Below are positions 6,619 to 8,630 of a stretch of 8,630 nucleotides of DNA, in pieces. The position numbers and the translations under genes were made by a program. Within the stretch, counting starts at the first letter, position 1. Every line of letters begins with the position of its first letter. Below the pieces are notes generated by a model. That model did no database searches and was not told the origin of the DNA. It saw nothing but the letters and a program-made list of their open reading frames with translations. Source of the stretch: Thermoplasmatota archaeon (GTDB lineage: Archaea; Thermoplasmatota; Penumbrarchaeia; Penumbrarchaeales; Penumbrarchaeaceae); contig JAUVCY010000059.1 in assembly GCA_030595585.1 (NCBI GenBank), positions 1 to 8,630 on the forward strand, read 5' to 3'.

Positions 6619-7544
6619 GCTCCCTCGGCATATGCCGTGATGTATTCGTGGAACAGCTCCAGTCCATCTATCATCCTGGGGCCGGTCCTGTCCACCAGGT
6701 CCCCCTCGACGTCGTAGACCGCACCGTTCTTAACCGCCTCGATGTCCTGCAGTCTCTCGTCGGAGAGTATGAGGCTTCGTGATGACGTGGGCCAGGAGGA
6801 GCTCTGTGATGTGAATATGATGTCCGGGTCGGCGACGATGATCGCCTCGATGGATGCTGTGATCCCCTTCCCCGAGCCGTCGGACATCACGCAGCTTCCT
6901 CCCGCCTTGTCTATCATTCCACCCGAGAAGGTGGAGTCGGTGAGCACCCAGGGGTCGGTGGACCCGTCATAGTAGCTCACATGGAGGACCCCCGGCCTGT
7001 CTTCGATGGCCGCTGCTGCTTCCTCCACGATCTTCATTCTATCCTCGATGTCATCAGCAAGGGTGAGGGCACCTTCTCCCAGGTCCAGGATATCGCCTAT
7101 CTCGGCGATATTGTGGATGATATCCTCCATGCTGGTCGGATAGACCCGGTACACGTTCAGCCCGATGTCCGTAAGGGCCTTGTGGTCGTCCCCGGTGACA
7201 TCGAGAGTCCAGTCCATGAATATGATGTCGGGTTCGGCCGCTATGATTGCCTCCAGGTCCATTCCATTCCAGGAGAAGACCCTTTGAAGTCCCGAAACCT
7301 CGGTCGGATGATCCGAGGTATCATCGCAGGCCACCACGAGGTCCCCACCGCCGATCGCGAATACGAGCTCGGTAAGGGCGGGGGAGAGGGTGATCACCCT
7401 CTCCGGCGTTCCATTGAGGTATATCGTATCTCCCATGTCGTCGATGAACTCCAGTTCTCCATCCGTCCCGATCTCCACACATCCCGTTATAGCCCCGATC
7501 AGGATCGGGATCAGAAGGACCATTGCCATCCATTTTCCATTCAT
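6615..7544 (-). CDS. btuF: ABC substrate-binding lipoprotein, BtuF/FecB type
   Basis: With the ATG at 7544 this is a 309-residue periplasmic-binding-type protein (class III, long central helix) that delivers ligand to the BtuC-type permease outside the membrane. The N terminus has a positively charged start, a hydrophobic core (about 7-18) and a lipobox-like I-T-G-C with C22 as the probable lipid anchor. A two-lobe domain follows: PERVITLSPALTELVFAIGG (47-66), LEAIIAAEPDIIF (97-109), a helix around 138-180, then IEAIIVADPDIIF (232-244). E98 and E233 occupy the places where BtuF/FecB proteins make salt bridges to the permease. The start choice is not certain: a GTG at 7553 would add three residues, but GGTGA upstream of the ATG fits a ribosome binding site. 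It is the first gene of the operon and is divergent to a winged-helix regulator. Corrinoid, siderophore and heme are all possible ligands; none can be excluded by sequence. Confidence 0.9.
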   Translation of the reverse strand: MNGKWMAMVLLIPILIGAITGCVEIGTDGELEFIDDMGDTIYLNGTPERVITLSPALTELVFAIGGGDLVVACDDTSDHPTEVSGLQRVFSWNGMDLEAIIAAEPDIIFMDWTLDVTGDDHKALTDIGLNVYRVYPTSMEDIIHNIAEIGDILDLGEGALTLADDIEDRMKIVEEAAAAIEDRPGVLHVSYYDGSTDPWVLTDSTFSGGMIDKAGGSCVMSDGSGKGITASIEAIIVADPDIIFTSQSSSWPTSSRSLILSDERLQDIEAVKNGAVYDVEGDLVDRTGPRMIDGLELFHEYITAYAEGA

Positions 7545-7549
7545 TTTCC

Positions 7550-7554
7550 TCACC
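7550..7554 (-). promoter_or_regulatory. Ribosome binding site deciding the btuF start
   Basis: Minus-strand GGTGA, a match to the archaeal 16S tail complement, lies 5 nt before the ATG at 7544. The alternative GTG start (7553-7551) lies inside this very sequence and has no purine-rich site of its own. Confidence 0.6.
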
Positions 7555-7575
7555 GTTATCTAATTTTTAACATAA

Positions 7576-7602
7576 TTAAAGTAAACTTGAAATATTTAAA
7601 GT
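7576..7602. repeat. Two direct TTAAAGT copies, 20 bp apart
   Basis: TTAAAGT occurs at 7576-7582 and 7596-7602, a 20-bp period close to two helical turns. The second copy overlaps the candidate btuF TATA box. Such spacing suits a dimeric winged-helix protein, but in AT-rich DNA a 7-bp repeat can also arise by chance. Confidence 0.35.
7593..7600 (-). promoter_or_regulatory. Candidate TATA box of the btuFCD operon
   Basis: Minus-strand TTTAAATA is a very good match to the archaeal TATA consensus. Initiation about 26 bp downstream would be near 7571, giving a short leader that contains the GGTGA site. A second AT-rich box (TTTAATTA on the minus strand, 7580-7573) is closer and would suit a nearly leaderless mRNA starting at the GTG. 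Confidence 0.5.
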
Positions 7603-7649
7603 GTATTTTAGAACAGTAGAGGTGGGGGATATTTAAGGTTATCCGGCCC

Positions 7650-7655
7650 GGAGGG
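7650..7655 (+). promoter_or_regulatory. Ribosome binding site of the winged-helix regulator
   Basis: GGAGGG lies 7 nt before the ATG at 7663 and supports that start. It implies an mRNA with a leader, with transcription beginning upstream of 7650. Confidence 0.65.
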
Positions 7656-7662
7656 AGAACGC

Positions 7663-8490
7663 ATGGAGATATTGAGAAAAAAGAGCGTATCGACCAGGAT
7701 GCTGATCCTTCTGGAGATCGTCGTCAACCGGAAGGGATCGATGCGGCAGATCGCCGAGGGGGTCGGCATCACCCCACAGGCCGTGTGGGACTATCTGAGG
7801 AAGATGGAGGATGAGGGTACGGTGGTGATGAAGGGCACCCTGCCAACGGCGACGGTCAAAGGGGTCGATCTCCTCCATCGAAACCTTCTCACATTGAAGG
7901 GTTTCGTCGATAGATCGGTATCCCGGTTGGCGATCGTTGCATCCACCGATGCCATAGCGGCCGGGCCGATCTCCAGGGGAGATACGGTGAGCCTGGTCAT
8001 GAGGGACGGGCTCCTGCTCGCGGTCATGGGCGATGACGGCCCATCCGTTGGCACGGCCCGGAACGCCTGTCTGAAATGGGATATGGTGACGGTATCCGAC
8101 CTGCGCGGGGTCATGGAGATGGAGAAGGGACATCTGCTCCTGATGGAGATGCTCCCCGCCAGGTCTGGCGGAGGGGCCATAAGGGTCAGGGGAGGTTCCA
8201 TGATAGGGGAGTTCCATTCGCTCGTTCCGCAGAAAGGAGAAGTTGAGCCCCGCTTCGCCGCCTGTGATCTGGAGGCCGTCGCCCTGTTGGAACGCTCCGG
8301 CATCAAGGGGTATCTTGAGCTCCCCAACTGGGAGATGCTCCGGGACCACCTGGACCGGGGGGTCGATATTATCGCAATGGGAACCCCCCACACCATCGCA
8401 TCCTATCTCTCCCATCTGGATGAAGGGGAAGGGGGGATCCTGTGGAGGAGGGGCCGTATACCGGCCCTTGGCCCCGAACAGGAGAGGTAG
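7663..8490 (+). CDS. Winged-helix transcriptional regulator with large uncharacterised C-terminal domain
   Basis: A 275-residue soluble protein. Residues about 11-66 form a winged helix: a helix TRMLILLEIVVNRKG, then the helix-turn-helix MRQIAEGVGITPQAVWDYLRKMEDEG (27-52) and a short wing VVMKGTLPTATVKG (54-67). The remaining two thirds (about 70-270) is mixed alpha/beta with no membrane span and matches no sensor domain I can name. It has segments such as RLAIVASTDAIAAGPISRGD (88-107) and RGVDIIAMGTPHTIASYLS (232-250). The overall plan resembles a family of predicted archaeal regulators (from memory COG1497-like; not verified). It is transcribed away from btuFCD across a shared promoter region, the usual layout for a local regulator, so control of the importer and possibly of itself is a reasonable inference. 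The C-terminal domain could sense the imported ligand or a product of it. DNA binding is well supported; target and effector are not. Confidence 0.75.
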   Translation: MEILRKKSVSTRMLILLEIVVNRKGSMRQIAEGVGITPQAVWDYLRKMEDEGTVVMKGTLPTATVKGVDLLHRNLLTLKGFVDRSVSRLAIVASTDAIAAGPISRGDTVSLVMRDGLLLAVMGDDGPSVGTARNACLKWDMVTVSDLRGVMEMEKGHLLLMEMLPARSGGGAIRVRGGSMIGEFHSLVPQKGEVEPRFAACDLEAVALLERSGIKGYLELPNWEMLRDHLDRGVDIIAMGTPHTIASYLSHLDEGEGGILWRRGRIPALGPEQER

Positions 8491-8493
8491 AAC

Positions 8494-8501
8494 TTATTTA
8501 T
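8494..8501 (+). promoter_or_regulatory. Candidate TATA box for the exported-protein gene (leaderless)
   Basis: TTATTTAT begins 4 nt after the regulator stop and is centred 26-27 bp upstream of the ATG at 8524. No ribosome binding site precedes that ATG. This is the same arrangement as at adk and suggests separate, leaderless transcription. Confidence 0.5.
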
Positions 8502-8523
8502 TTCAAAAGGCCAATCCCCCTTC

Positions 8524-8630
8524 ATGTCTCTCAGGGGTTTCAGGTCCGCAATTGGTCTAATCGGCATCCTGCTTGTTCTGCTGTTCGCACAGGCCGCGGC
8601 AGGTGTGGAGCTTCCAGAGACCCAGAACAC
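8524..8630 (+). CDS. N-terminal part of an exported protein (signal peptide), truncated by window end
   Basis: Only 35 codons are visible before the window ends, and the frame is open throughout. The N terminus has basic residues (R4, R7), a hydrophobic core GLIGILLVLLFAQAAA (about 11-26) and a likely signal peptidase site after A-x-A near residues 24-26, followed by a polar stretch beginning GVELPETQN. This is a classical Sec signal peptide, so the mature protein is probably secreted or anchored at its far end. There is no lipobox Cys in the visible part. The start is supported by the TATA-like box 26 bp upstream and the absence of other in-frame starts close by. It lies 33 nt after the regulator gene in the same direction. 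The function cannot be inferred. Confidence 0.65.
   Translation, partial: MSLRGFRSAIGLIGILLVLLFAQAAAGVELPETQN

Larger units (their letters stand above)
7555..7662. promoter_or_regulatory. Divergent AT-rich promoter region between btuF and the regulator
   Basis: The stretch from about 7560 to 7610 is strongly AT-rich compared with the GC-rich genes on both sides. It must hold promoters for both directions. Visible elements are minus-strand TATA-like boxes, plus-strand candidates GTATTTTA (7603-7610) and ATATTTAA (7629-7636), the small inverted repeat AAGT-AA-ACTT (7579-7588) and a repeated TTAAAGT. The possible TATA boxes of the two directions lie close together, so a factor bound here could affect both. 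The plus-strand promoter cannot be fixed: the nearest TATA-like box would start transcription downstream of the regulator's ribosome binding site. Confidence 0.5.

Noticed and set aside
5575..6667. Long open frames across the permease gene on both strands
   Set aside because: The translation is dominated by charged or Pro/Arg/Gly-rich runs without family features, while the permease frame shows all BtuC landmarks.
7545..7600. Cobalamin riboswitch in front of btuF
   Set aside because: The inferred leader is only about 27 nt and AT-rich, far too short for the cobalamin aptamer, and no B12-box-like sequence was seen.
6981..7619. A plus-strand open frame opposite btuF
   Set aside because: It is antisense to a complete binding protein and would extend into the AT-rich promoter region; no domain is visible.
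7639..8415. A minus-strand frame of about 258 codons opposite the regulator
   Set aside because: It is rich in His, Gln, Asp and Pro without motif content, and is the mirror of the well-formed winged-helix gene.

Overview
This 8.6 kb window reads as archaeal chromosome, most likely euryarchaeal and possibly Thermoplasmatota (for example Methanomassiliicoccales or relatives). The evidence is an XPD/Rad3-type helicase with four Fe-S cysteines and an RPB9/TFS-like zinc ribbon, TATA-like boxes about 26 bp upstream of start codons that lack a ribosome binding site (leaderless style), GGTG/GGAGG ribosome binding sites at internal genes, and a lipoprotein-type ABC binding protein. The lineage is inference; no rRNA, tRNA, CRISPR array or mobile element was seen.

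Left part, plus strand (1-2623): the 3' part of a CAT/condensation-like acyltransferase (HxxxDG motif), then a two-gene unit, adenylate kinase (adk) and 2-dehydropantoate 2-reductase (panE). adk has a TATA-like box and no ribosome binding site; the panE ribosome binding site touches the adk stop codon.

Middle, minus strand (2620-7544): a 708-residue helicase converges on panE so closely that the two stop codons share one CTAG palindrome. Upstream of it is a compact ABC importer operon transcribed in the order binding lipoprotein, permease, ATPase (btuF-btuC-btuD type). Its genes overlap by 4 nt and 1 nt, which indicates translational coupling. The importer is of the cobalamin/Fe-siderophore/heme (type II) class, and the sequence does not fix its substrate.

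Right part, plus strand (7663-8630): an AT-rich divergent promoter region separates the importer from a winged-helix regulator with a large C-terminal domain of unknown function, a plausible but unproven local regulator of the importer. The window ends in the first 35 codons of a gene for an exported protein with a signal peptide and its own leaderless-type promoter.

The most notable points are the zinc-ribbon/XPD-like helicase fusion, the shared-stop convergent junction, the shortened first zinc knuckle in adenylate kinase, and the divergent regulator-transporter region with its repeated TTAAAGT elements. No clearly new multi-gene system could be demonstrated from the sequence alone.
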